Assembly: GCA_027886175.1 (NCBI GenBank)
Contig: JAJNNQ010000029.1
Coordinates: 1,674,001 to 1,738,000, forward strand
Reading direction: 5' to 3'
DNA: 64,000 nt
Source of the DNA: Phylloscopus collybita
Lineage: Eukaryota > Chordata > Aves > Passeriformes > Phylloscopidae
Below are positions 23,621 through 33,000 of the stretch, one piece after another (positions within the stretch are counted from its first letter, which is position 1; each line of letters starts with the position of its first letter). The position numbers and the translations under genes are program-made. Under the pieces are notes generated by a model. That model was not told where the DNA came from and did not search any database. It worked only from the letters and a program-made list of their open reading frames with translations.

Positions 23621-24296
23621 TGTCCTGGGTTGTGAAGCTGGGTTTTGTGTATTCTATTTCCATTTGTTTGGGGGGACTTGATGTCCCATCTTGATAGGCC
23701 ATTGCCACCTTCCCCAGCCTGTGCGGTGCATTTGCATTTCTATACATCTCATGCCCTGGCGGTGGGGGGTGGGGGGAGGGGAGCAGCCAGTTTTTCTGGA
23801 TTAAAACGGAGACGCACAGACAGGAGAGGAGCCAGTATTTCACCTGATTTCTGTTGGGAGGAAGACCAGATTTCGTCTCACCAGATTCCATCTCACCAGT
23901 CCCGGACCCCCCTCCTCACCACCCCTGGACCTGCTTTTCCACAGAATCATCTCTGCTCCAACAGAATCACGTCTGCCACTTCAGAAGGACTGTACTTTTG
24001 GACTGCTTTCAACATCCTGAATCACAGGGTCAGGTTGTGGCTCTGACTCTGTAAGGGTTTTTTCCAAATTGTTGTTTATTTGTTTATTTGTTTATTTGTT
24101 TGGTTGGTTTTGTTTCCTATCACATTTGTATTGTTAATATTTCCTAGTAGAGAACTGTTATTCCTATCCCCAACATCTTTGCCTGAGAGCCCTTGATTGC
24201 AAAATTATAATTCGTCGGGGTGTGAGGGGTTGGCATTCTCCATCCTAGGGGAACCTCAGTTTCCCTGGCAGATACCTGTCTTTCCAAACCAAGACA
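23621..24296 (+). repeat. 5' LTR of the ERVL-like provirus
   Basis: 676 bp, starts TGTCCTGGG and ends CCAAGACA. It contains a G-rich tract at 23758-23783, followed about 17 bp later by GATTAAAA (23799-23806), which could serve as a TATA-like box or, as ATTAAA, as a polyadenylation signal. A TTTATTTG microsatellite lies at 24076-24100 and differs in unit number from the 3' LTR. No AATAAA is seen. Confidence 0.95.
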
Positions 24297-24301
24297 GATT
24301 T

Positions 24302-24319
24302 TGGCACCCAACGTGGGGC
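24302..24319 (+). other. Primer binding site, tRNA-Lys type
   Basis: TGGCACCCAACGTGGGGC begins 5 bp after the 5' LTR. It differs at one position (A for G at base 5) from the tRNA-Lys(1,2)-type site known from spumaviruses and several other retroviruses. ERV-L elements take their name from a tRNA-Leu-type site, so this is a difference from the name-giving mammalian group. Confidence 0.85.
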
Positions 24320-24385
24320 ACGAGGGCATTGAGAGAGAGGAATAACAGTTCTTGAGTATTAGATAAAAGCCCACTGGCCAGAATA

Positions 24386-25894
24386 ATGTGGTCTAGCTTT
24401 CCCTGGTTTGGGTGGCACGTGGTGGTGGCTGTATTTCTGCCATTTGCTACTCCTTATGTAAATATGGGTCCTATGACTAAGGCTTCTGTGGCTGGCATCC
24501 AGTTTATTTTGTGGATTAATAAGGTGAGAAATTCATGGATTTTTATCTTCCTCTGGAAAGCAAGCACATGGATTCATAGCTGTCATAGGCTAACTCTGTG
24601 CTTCTGGGGTTACTTTAACAATGGTACCTATTGTGAGGAAATGGCACCGGGGGAAATTTTCTCCCAGCCCTTCACACAGCTTTTTGGGTCCACCCCACCA
24701 GTTTTTGAAGGGTTCAAATCTCTGAGTGCTAATGATATCATACAGTGGCTGGTGTTGCTGGTATGCCTGTTCTGTTTGGCATTCAGAGATAAGGGGAGAT
24801 TGGCCTGGGTAAGCACCTTAATAAGTACCCCAGAGAATAAGGATGCTGCCCAAGAGCCCGCCCCTGCCCCACAGCCTGCCTCAGAGACAAACCACCCGGT
24901 TTGGGTGGGGGCTCTGATGAAGGAGATGCAGGAGAAGATGGGCCAGATGCTGAGGGAGTACATTTTCCCAGCTAGTGGGAAATCCTTCCCCTGCCCTGAC
25001 AAAAGAGAGTCTGATGGTGCAGCAATGAAACCCACAGAGATTACAACTGCTCAGGTCCCAGCTGAACCACAGGGGCAGTCACAGCCAGCAGCAGTTGCCC
25101 CTGTGGAAACAAAGAAATCTAAGGTGAAAACAGCAAACCCAGATAATAAGGATAAGAAAGGAGGGCCCTCACAATCTGCAGGGGAATCACATGTTCAGAT
25201 CATCACCGAGTCCCTGTCGTATGAAAGTCTCCGTAACCTGCAAAAAGATATTGTGCAATGGGGGCGTGAGGCTTACACAGCCTGGCTACTTCGGGTCTGG
25301 GACCTCATGGGTACTGGTGTGCAATTAGATAGTGGTGAGGCAAGGAATTTGGGACCCTTGATCCAGGACTCAGGTATAAATCAGGTATTTATAAGAGAGC
25401 CAGGACCCCTTTCCCTTTGGGAGCGGCTTTTAATGAGTGTGAGAGAGAGATTTATCCACAAAGAAAGAATGCAGGAGCACCACCATAGAATGCGCTGGAA
25501 AACTCTGGAGGAAGGGATCCAACAGCTGAGGGAAGTGGCAGTGCTGGAGGTACTTTTTGGGAGGAGTGGACAGCATGATAATGACCCTGACAAGGTTAAA
25601 TGCACAGGGCAGATGTTGTGGAATCTGGCAAATCTGGGGCCATCTCAGTACACTACCTTCATTGTAACAATTAATGCTGAGGACAATCGAGAGACAGTGG
25701 GGTCTGTTGCCAATAAGCTTAGGAATTATGAAAGTATGATCAATGGCCCGATGCAGGCTCATATCTCTGCCATGGTTAAAGAACTCAAAGAAGAGATAAG
25801 GGGGGTGAGGGAGGAGATGAGGACGAACAGTTCCAGTGTGGCACCAGTGCGAGTCACAGGCCCCAGGGTTAGAGCCCAACGACCCCCAGCTTGA
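24386..25894 (+). CDS. gag: ERVL-like Gag with membrane-like N-terminal part
   Basis: A 502-residue open frame that starts 67 bp after the primer binding site; the frame is closed by a TGA at 24353, so this ATG is the natural choice. Residues 1-135 look like a membrane protein: hydrophobic stretches at about 10-27, 34-57 and 118-133, and an NGT sequon at 79-81. A Pro/Ala/Glu-rich linker follows (about 148-260). Residues 276-475 resemble the ERVL/Fv1 capsid family, with a Trp-rich start (W292, W300, W305) and helix-rich sequence to a charged segment at 460-478. There is no CCHC zinc knuckle. The TGA at 25892 is probably a mutation, because the same frame goes on for 85 codons with Gag-like sequence to a UAG. 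The Gag would form the particle core. Confidence 0.85.
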   Translation: MWSSFPWFGWHVVVAVFLPFATPYVNMGPMTKASVAGIQFILWINKVRNSWIFIFLWKASTWIHSCHRLTLCFWGYFNNGTYCEEMAPGEIFSQPFTQLFGSTPPVFEGFKSLSANDIIQWLVLLVCLFCLAFRDKGRLAWVSTLISTPENKDAAQEPAPAPQPASETNHPVWVGALMKEMQEKMGQMLREYIFPASGKSFPCPDKRESDGAAMKPTEITTAQVPAEPQGQSQPAAVAPVETKKSKVKTANPDNKDKKGGPSQSAGESHVQIITESLSYESLRNLQKDIVQWGREAYTAWLLRVWDLMGTGVQLDSGEARNLGPLIQDSGINQVFIREPGPLSLWERLLMSVRERFIHKERMQEHHHRMRWKTLEEGIQQLREVAVLEVLFGRSGQHDNDPDKVKCTGQMLWNLANLGPSQYTTFIVTINAEDNRETVGSVANKLRNYESMINGPMQAHISAMVKELKEEIRGVREEMRTNSSSVAPVRVTGPRVRAQRPPA

Positions 25895-26152
25895 GAGAGA
25901 GGGTACACCCCAAGAGCTGACCTGTGGTTTTATCTGCGTGACCATGGGGAAGACATGGGAATGTGGGATGGGAAACCCACTTCTGTCCTGGCAGCACGGG
26001 TGCGTGAGCTCAAGGAGAGGAACACTCGCCAAGGGGGTTCCACAAAAATGAAAGTAGCCTCAACCTCCTATAACCAAGCTGCCAATGCTGTGTTGAATCC
26101 CCTTGAAGGAACCTCTAGTATGTATGCTCAGGGAGGGAATAACCAGTGCTAG
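25895..26152 (+). pseudogene. gag: Gag C-terminal tail, cut off by an in-frame TGA
   Basis: The same frame as gag, from the TGA at 25892-25894 to the UAG at 26150-26152 (85 codons). It carries a segment around ADLWFYLRDHGEDM and a basic segment with RVRELKERN, both plausible parts of a Gag C terminus. The tail has no zinc knuckle. The first stop would fit a C-to-T change in a CGA codon, but that is an inference. Confidence 0.7.
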
Positions 26153-26170
26153 AGGGGCCCTGCCTCTAGC
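26148..26170 (+). promoter_or_regulatory. Perfect hairpin containing the gag-pol UAG
   Basis: GCTAGAGG (26148-26155) and CCTCTAGC (26163-26170) are exact inverted repeats around a 7-nt loop (GGCCCTG). The UAG stop between gag and pol (26150-26152) lies inside the left arm. Gag and Pol share one frame, so Pol would need stop-codon readthrough, as in gammaretroviruses, where a downstream RNA structure promotes it. Whether this hairpin has that role is not known. Confidence 0.6.
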
Positions 26171-28201
26171 CAGGTAGAGGAAAGGGATAATCGGATCTAT
26201 TGGACTGTGTGGATCCGATGGCCTGGCACATCCGACCCACAAAAATACACGGCTTTGGTTGACACTGGTGCCCAATGTACCCTGATGCCATCAGGGTATG
26301 TAGGAACAGAACCCATTTCTATTTCTGGGGTGACAGGAGGGTCCCAGCAGCTGACTGTAGTGGAAGCCAAAGTGAGTTTAACTGGGAATGGGTGGCAGAA
26401 ACACCCCATTGTGACTGGCCCAGAGGCCCCGTGCATCCTTGGCATTGACTATCTCAGAAATGGATATTTCAAAGACCCAAAAGGATATCGTTGGGCTTTT
26501 GGAGTAGCTGCTGTAGAGACGGAAGAGATCAAACTGAATACCTTGCCTGGTCTCTCAGATGACCCTTCTGCTGTGGGACTGCTAAGAGTTGAAGAACAAC
26601 AGGTACCAATTGCCACAGCAACAGTGCACCGTCGGCAATACCACGCTGACAGAGACTCTGTGACCCCGATCCATGAGATGATTCGTAAACTGGAGAGCCA
26701 AGGGGTGGTCAGCAAGGCTCGTTCACCCTTCAACAGCCCCATCTGGCCTGTGCGTAAGCCCAGTGGGGAATGGAGACTGACAGTGGATTACCGTGGTCTG
26801 AATGAGGTCACACCACCACTGAGCGCTGCTGTGCCAGACATGTTGGAGTTGCAGTATGAGCTGGAGTCCAAGGCAGCAAAGTGGTACGCGACCATCGACA
26901 TTGCCAATGCCTTCTTCTCCATTCCTTTGGCAGCAGAGTGCAGACCCCAGTTTGCTTTCACCTGGAGAGGTGTGTAGTACGCCTGGAACCGACTGCCCCA
27001 GGGGTGGAAGCACAGTCCCACCATCTGCCATGGACTGATCCAGGATGCACTGGAAAAGGGTGAGGCTCTGGATCATCTACAGTACATAGATGACATCATT
27101 GTGGGGGGGAACACGGCAATGGAAGTCTTTGAGAAAGGAGAGAAGATCATCCAGATTCTCCTGGAAGCCGGTTTTGCCATCAAGAAGAGCAAAGTCAAGG
27201 GACCTGCCCAAGAGATCCAGTTCCTTGGAGTGAAGTGGCAAGATGGACGGTGTCAGATTCCCACTGAGGTCATCAATAAGATCATTGCAATGTCCCCACT
27301 GACCAACAAGAAGGAAACACAAGCTTTCCTAGGGGCCATAGGCTTTTGGAGGATGCACATCCCTGAGTACAGTCAGATTGTGAGCCCTCTCTACCTGGTT
27401 ATCCGCAAGAAGAACGATTTCCACTGGGGCCCAGAACAGCAACACGCCTTTGCCCAGATCAAGCAGGAAATCGCACATGCAGTAGCCCTTGGCCCAGTCA
27501 GGATGGGACCAGAGGTAAAGAACGTGCTCTACTCTGCAGCCGGGAGCCATGGTCTTTCCTGGAGCCTGTGGCAGAAGGTGCCAGGTGAGACTCGAGACCG
27601 ACCACTGGGATTCTGGAGCCGAAGCTACAGAGGGTCTGAAGCCAATTCCACTCCCACAGAGAAGGAAATCTTGGCCGCCTATGAAGGAGTTCAAGCTGCC
27701 TCAGAGGTGATTGGCACTGAAGCACAACTCCTTCTGGCACCCCGACTACCGGTGCTGGGGTGGATGTTTAAAGGAGAGGTTCCCTCCATCCACCATGCCA
27801 CCGATGCCACATGGAGCAAATGGATCGCCCTCATCACTCAGCACACCTGTATTGGTAACCCAAATCGCCCTGGGATTTTGGAAGTAATCACCAACTGGCC
27901 GGAAGCTGAGAACTTCAGTCTCACTGACGAAGAACAAGAGCAAGTAACCCGGGCTGAAGAAGCTCCACCATACAACCAACTACCAGCAGAAGAAACACGC
28001 TACGCTCTTTTCACTGACAGTTCCTGTTGCATCGTAGGGATGAAGCGGAAGTGGAAAGCAGCCGTATGGAGCCCCACAAGACAGGTTGCACACGCCACTG
28101 AAGGAGAATGTGGGTCAAGCCAGCTTGCTGAACTCAAAGCTGTTCAATTGGCCCTGGACATTGCTGAAAGAGAAGTGGCCAGAGCTCTATCTCTACACTG
28201 A
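26153..28201 (+). pseudogene. pol: ERVL-like Pol, first part: protease, reverse transcriptase, start of RNase H
   Basis: In frame with gag after the UAG. The protease has the active-site DTGA at 26261-26272 and a later ILGIDYL-type motif near 26438-26458. The reverse transcriptase has the first catalytic Asp in ATIDIANAF (Asp at 26897-26899), LPQGW at 26993-27007 and YIDD at 27083-27094, the polymerase active site. RNase H begins with TDSS (Asp at 28016-28018) and AELKA near 28129. A TAG at 26975-26977 interrupts the reverse transcriptase between the first Asp and LPQGW, and a frameshift near 28150-28190 ends this frame in RNase H at 28201. The enzyme would copy the RNA genome to DNA; this copy cannot make it whole. 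Confidence 0.88.
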
Positions 28202-29333
28202 TTCGTGGATGGTAGCCAATGCTCTGTGGGGCTGGTTGGAAAGGTGGAAAAAGGCCAACTGGCAGTGTAGGGGAAAACCAATCTGGGCTGCTGATGAGTG
28301 GAAGGACATTGCCATCAGGGTAGGGAAACTACCTGTGAAAGTCCGCCATGTGGATGCCCATGTCCCCAAGAGTCGGGCTAATGAGGAGCACCAGAACAAC
28401 AAGCAAGTAGATCAAGCTGCGAGGATAAAGGTATCCAAGGTAGACTTGGATTGGCAACACAAGGGAGAGTTGTTCCTAGCTCGGTGGGCCCATGATGCTT
28501 CAGGTCATCAGGGCAGAGATGCCACCTATAAGTGGGCACGAGACCGAGGGGTGGATCTAACCATGGACAGTATTTCACAGGTTATCCACGACTGTGAGAC
28601 GTGTGCTGCCATCAACCAGGCCAAGCGGGTGAAGCCCCTCTGGTACGGTGGACGGTGGTCCAAGTATAAGTATGGGGAGGCCTGGCAGATTGACTACATC
28701 ACCCTGCCCCAAACCCGCCAAGGCAAGTGCCATGTGTTGACCATGGTGGAAGCCACCAGTGGGTGGCTGGAGACCTATCCTGTGCCACATGCCACTGCCC
28801 GGAACACCATCCTGGGCCTGGAAAAACAAGTCCTGTGGAGACATGGCACCCCTGAGAGAACTGAGTCGGACAACGAGACTCATTTCAAAAACAGCCTCAT
28901 AAACACCTGGGCTAAGGAACACGGCATTGAATGGATATATCACATCCCTTATCATGCACCAGCTGCCGGGAAAGTTGAACGGTGCAACGGACTACTTAAG
29001 ACCACCCTGAAGGCACTTGGGAGGGGGACCTTCAAAAATTGGGAAGGGAACTTAGCAAAGGCCACCTGGATGGTCAACACCCGAGGCTGCATCAATCGAG
29101 CTGGTCCTGCCCAGTCTACCCCTTTGCACACAGTGGATGGAGACAAAGTCCCTGTGGTACATATGAGAGGTATCTTAGGAAAGACTGTTTGGGTAAACCC
29201 CACCTTGGGCAAAGGTGAACCCACCCGTGGGATTGTTTTTGCTCAAGGACCTGGTAACACTTGGTGGGTAATGAAGAAAGATGGGAAAACCAGTTGTGTA
29301 CCACAGGAAAACCTAATCCTAAGTGAGAACTGA
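28160..29333 (+). pseudogene. pol: ERVL-like Pol, second part: end of RNase H and integrase
   Basis: The other frame after the RNase H frameshift; the shift equals one extra base or two missing ones. RNase H continues with LYTDSW near 28183-28208 and an HVDAH/NNKQVDQ region near 28350-28420. The integrase has an N-terminal zinc site (HDASGH and CETC) and the catalytic triad Asp 28692-28694, Asp 28869-28871 and Glu 28977-28979, with 35 residues between the second Asp and the Glu, the usual D,D-35-E spacing. A C-terminal domain follows with WVNPTLGKG and ends at TGA 29331-29333. The integrase itself is uninterrupted. It would join viral DNA to host DNA. The open frame can be read back to 28086, but the part before about 28160 is not Pol sequence. 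Confidence 0.9.
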
Positions 29334-29393
29334 GTGTGAGGGTTCATTCTGTATAGTGGAGTTTATTAATTTAGATATGATGCAGATGATAAT

Positions 29394-29411
29394 AGAATAA
29401 GGGGTGGATAT
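29394..29411 (+). other. Probable polypurine tract
   Basis: AGAATAAGGGGTGGATAT lies directly before the 3' LTR and is purine-rich but interrupted. This is where plus-strand synthesis would be primed. The 78 bp from the integrase stop to the LTR hold no env. Confidence 0.55.
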
Positions 29412-30088
29412 TGTCCTGGGTTGTGAAGCCGGGTTTCGTGTATTCTATTTCCATTTGTTTGGGGGGCCTGATGTCCCATCTTGATAGGCCATTGCCACCT
29501 TCCCCAGCCTGTGCGGTGCATTTGCATTTCTATACATCTCATGCCCTGGCGGTGGGGGGTGGGGGGAGGGGAGCAGCCAGTTTTTCTGGATTAAAACGGA
29601 GACGCACAGACAGGAGAGGAGCCAGTCTTTCCACCCGATTTCTGTTGGGAGGAAGACCGGATTTTGTCTCACCAGATTCCATCTCACCAGTCCTGGACCC
29701 CCCTCCTCACCACCCCTGGACCTGCTTTTCCACAGAATCATCTCTGCTCCAACAGAATCACGTCTGCCACTTCAGAAGGACTGTACTTTTGGACTGCTTT
29801 CAACATCCTGAATCACAGGGTCAGGTTGTGGCTCTGACTCTGTAAGGGTTTTTTCCAAAATTGTTGTTTATTTGTTAATTTGTTTGTTTGGTTGGGTGGT
29901 TTTGTTTCCTATCACATTTGTATTGTTAATATTTCCTAGTAGAGAACTGTTATTCCTATTCCCAACATCTTTGCCTGAGAGCCCTTGATTGCAAAATTAT
30001 AATTCGTCGGGGTGTGAGGGGTTGGTATTCTCCATTCTAGGGGAACCCCAGTTTCCCTGGCAGATACCTGTCTTTCTAAACCAAGACA
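29412..30088 (+). repeat. 3' LTR of the ERVL-like provirus
   Basis: 677 bp, matching the 5' LTR with about 14 substitutions (12 of them transitions) and five small indels. The G-rich tract and GATTAAAA are unchanged. The TTTATTTG repeat is shorter and a nearby GGTT stretch has 4 extra bases. Confidence 0.95.
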
Positions 30089-30093
30089 CCTGT
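30089..30093. repeat. Target-site duplication CCTGT, right copy
   Basis: An exact match to 23616-23620. Confidence 0.95.
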
Positions 30094-33000
30094 CTAAAGC
30101 TTGAAGGAAAAAATAATAGTTACATACCGTATAGTAACCCAAGTGCATTGAAATTGTCTTTATCTCCTTGGTCCTTCCATTTGATCAGTGGACAGGTCTG
30201 ACAGCACACATTACTTGCTAAGCATTAATTTGGTTGTGTGCTACTTGTTCCTCATAGTCTATTTATATTGCATTGATAACTTCTTTCTTATAGATACCAA
30301 TTCAAACATTTTATTTTCACAGAGCAAGATTTTATTTTATTTTCATAGAGCAAGATGGAAAATGGTACCAAACTGTAACCTACTGAGTGGCAAGTGAAGA
30401 TGTTCCATTCTTATCAGGTATCAGTGTGTCTGTCTGCAAGGATAGACTGGTGTCTCTAAAATATTGCCTGGGTCTGTGAATATTGCCAAGGGAAAGAAGT
30501 AGGACACAGAAGACAGACAGAATGGATTGTAGAACAGAGTAGAACCTGAGAAACCTATTGATAATGGAGTGAATTTTGAAGAAGATACTCAGGAAAGCTG
30601 GTGTAAAGTGTGAAAGGGAAAAACTCTATTTTACATCTAATGTTAAAAAGACATGTTGGATCTATTTCCCCTGAACTTTCTAATTGACTTTTTTACAAGC
30701 CTGGCTCCAACACATAGTTTAGCAGAGCGCACAAGCACATATTTATGTTTTAAATTTGTGATATTTAGACACTGAACTGAAATGACTGAAGTAGTTTGAA
30801 CCAATATGAAAGACAGAACAAGAATGTGTATTATGGTAATATAAAGAATTTCCTAAAGAAAAGTAAAATGTAAGAACTTTCATTAGGCAAAAAACTTTTG
30901 GTGGGTCTGGCTGGCTATGCCACTTATGTTCACATGTCTGGTGTGAATGGTGAATTAAGAGGAAAGAAAGACCTGACAAATGTGCTATATATTCAGTTTG
31001 TACAATTTTAATGTATTGAGTTCCTGTTGTTGTTAAATCAAATTCAAATTGAAAGAAAACCTCAAACAAATGAGAAAAATATATGAATTATAGTTCAGTT
31101 AAGGAAAATAATGGCCTAATATTGGTGGTCTTTGTGAAAACAGCCTACTCTTTTTCATTTCAGTAGCTATCATGCATAATTAACAGTCTTGCAAATAGAC
31201 CTTAGGTTGATCAGGCAGTGAAATTCGATAATTATTGCTCCAAGAATAATTCTGGGGCTGCAGGTTGGGATTTAAGATTATTGGTAGAACATGAGCTATG
31301 AATGCTTTCCTGTGTACTATAAATCCTCAGTATGTCTTTTCCCTGCCCCCTTCTACCCATCTTGACATCTCATAGGAAAGCTGCCTAATTTAGCATAACA
31401 TAAAATAAACTTTATAGGTATGAACTTGGTTGGAAAGAGTATTTCAATTATATTCTACTTGCTGACATTTACAATTAAAAGCAATGAGTATCTTCTGTGA
31501 ATAATCACTCTGCTGGATTGGGATTTCAGGAAAGTATTAACACAGTTGAAAATGAATAGGTAAGACATAAATCTCAGCATGTAAAATGATAACTTTTATT
31601 CCAGAGCTCAGATTGTTATGATATATATACACATAAAGTCCCGTATTAACAAGAAAGGATTTGTTTTGAGCAGCATCTTTTATGCACACAGCTGTGGATT
31701 TCATTACGTATTGTTTATCTTGGTTTATTGTAAATCATCAGAAAATGACAGTGCTTCAGGATAAGGTGAACAATTGAACTTAATTGCCTAGAGACTGTTG
31801 TGCTGGAGTAGTTCAGTTTTTCTAGAAGCCTAGATGATCAGGGAACACAGATCTGAGGTGAGGAAAAAAGTGTTTGGCATCTCTGGAATGCCTGAAAGGA
31901 CTCTTGGCTTCCCACAGAGAGGAAAAGGTAAAGACTCAGTAATGATTTACTTTTCATGTAAATAAAACAGTATCCCTTTTTCTTTTCAAATGTGCAACAC
32001 ATCCTCTGTGTGGGGAAGACTAATGCTGTACTTGACTCAGGATTTCATTCGACCACAATCAATATCGGATGTGTAAGGAGGAGTTTTTGAAGCTAAATAC
32101 CTCTTAGTTCCCTTCACCTTTGTGTACAAATTCCTATACAAAAACAATTAAAATCTTTGCTGTCTTGAAAATACAGTTTGCATGACTGTACTTAACAAAG
32201 TGTTTTATCATCTCACACTACAAATCTCTAAACAAGCTGAAGCCTGCAGGAAGACAGGGAGGCTTCTGATGGAAAAATAAATGCCTGGTTGCAAGTGAAA
32301 GTGAAGGATGCTGCTTCTGAGAAGGAGCTTTTTTTGAACAGGGAAACCTTACAGTTGTGAGAACAGAAGGCAAAACTTGAGAAAAAGAAGATACCATGGA
32401 TAAGAAAGATTTTTTCAATGGGTTTTCAAGGGTTATTTTATTCCCTATTCATATAATTTTTGTGTGTTTAATGAAATATGTATGTAGAGATTGGAAGCAT
32501 TTTGATCTTTAGATATCTATCTTTAAATAAGTAGGGCAGTTTCACCAAAAGACTCTTCCTCCTCTGGGGTCCCTTGACATAATCTTCCTGCACACTCTAT
32601 GCCAATAATAAAAGTGCAATTTTTAATTTAGCTAGTAAGTGAAAGCCGCATCTGTTACAAAATGGCCAGTTGCAAAACTAAATTTCCCAAAAGACAAAAA
32701 ACCTACAGTTAAAAGCCCAAGCTTCCAGCTGTCTCTCAAAGACAGAATAGCACAATATGAAATAAGATCCCAAGGTAGGACAGCTTTTTCCACCAAAAAA
32801 AAAAAAAAAAAAAAAAGGAAAAGAAAAAAAAAAAAAAAAAAAGAAAGAAAAAAAAAAGCCTTTCAAATTACTTCTGGAATCTGAGTTTCACACATTGATT
32901 GTAGTTGTTATTGACACTTAGATAGTTAATGCAACATTATACATAACTTGAAATACTTAAAATAAATCAACTTGCTTGATTGTTAGAATCCTGAGCTTCA

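Larger units (their letters stand above)
23621..30088 (+). mobile_element. ERVL-like (class III) provirus, gag-pol, no env
   Basis: A 6.5-kb endogenous retrovirus in the order 5' LTR, primer binding site, gag, pol, weak polypurine tract, 3' LTR. It is bounded by the 5-bp duplication CCTGT. The Gag capsid-like part and the Pol motifs fit the ERVL group: gag and pol are in one frame, Gag has no CCHC zinc knuckle, and only 78 bp separate the integrase stop from the 3' LTR, so there is no env. The LTRs differ by about 14 substitutions and five small indels (by eye), so the insertion is fairly recent. Breaks are a TGA at 25892, a TAG at 26975 and a frameshift near 28.17 kb. The copy cannot encode an intact Gag-Pol. 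Confidence 0.93.

Noticed and set aside
25430..26032. 200-codon minus-strand open frame opposite gag
   Set aside because: It is the antisense of the gag region, shows no domain, and no antisense retroviral gene is expected here.
28086..28201. Programmed frameshift between two pol frames
   Set aside because: The shift falls in the middle of RNase H and not at a gene boundary, and no clear slippery heptamer was seen. A simple indel explains it better.
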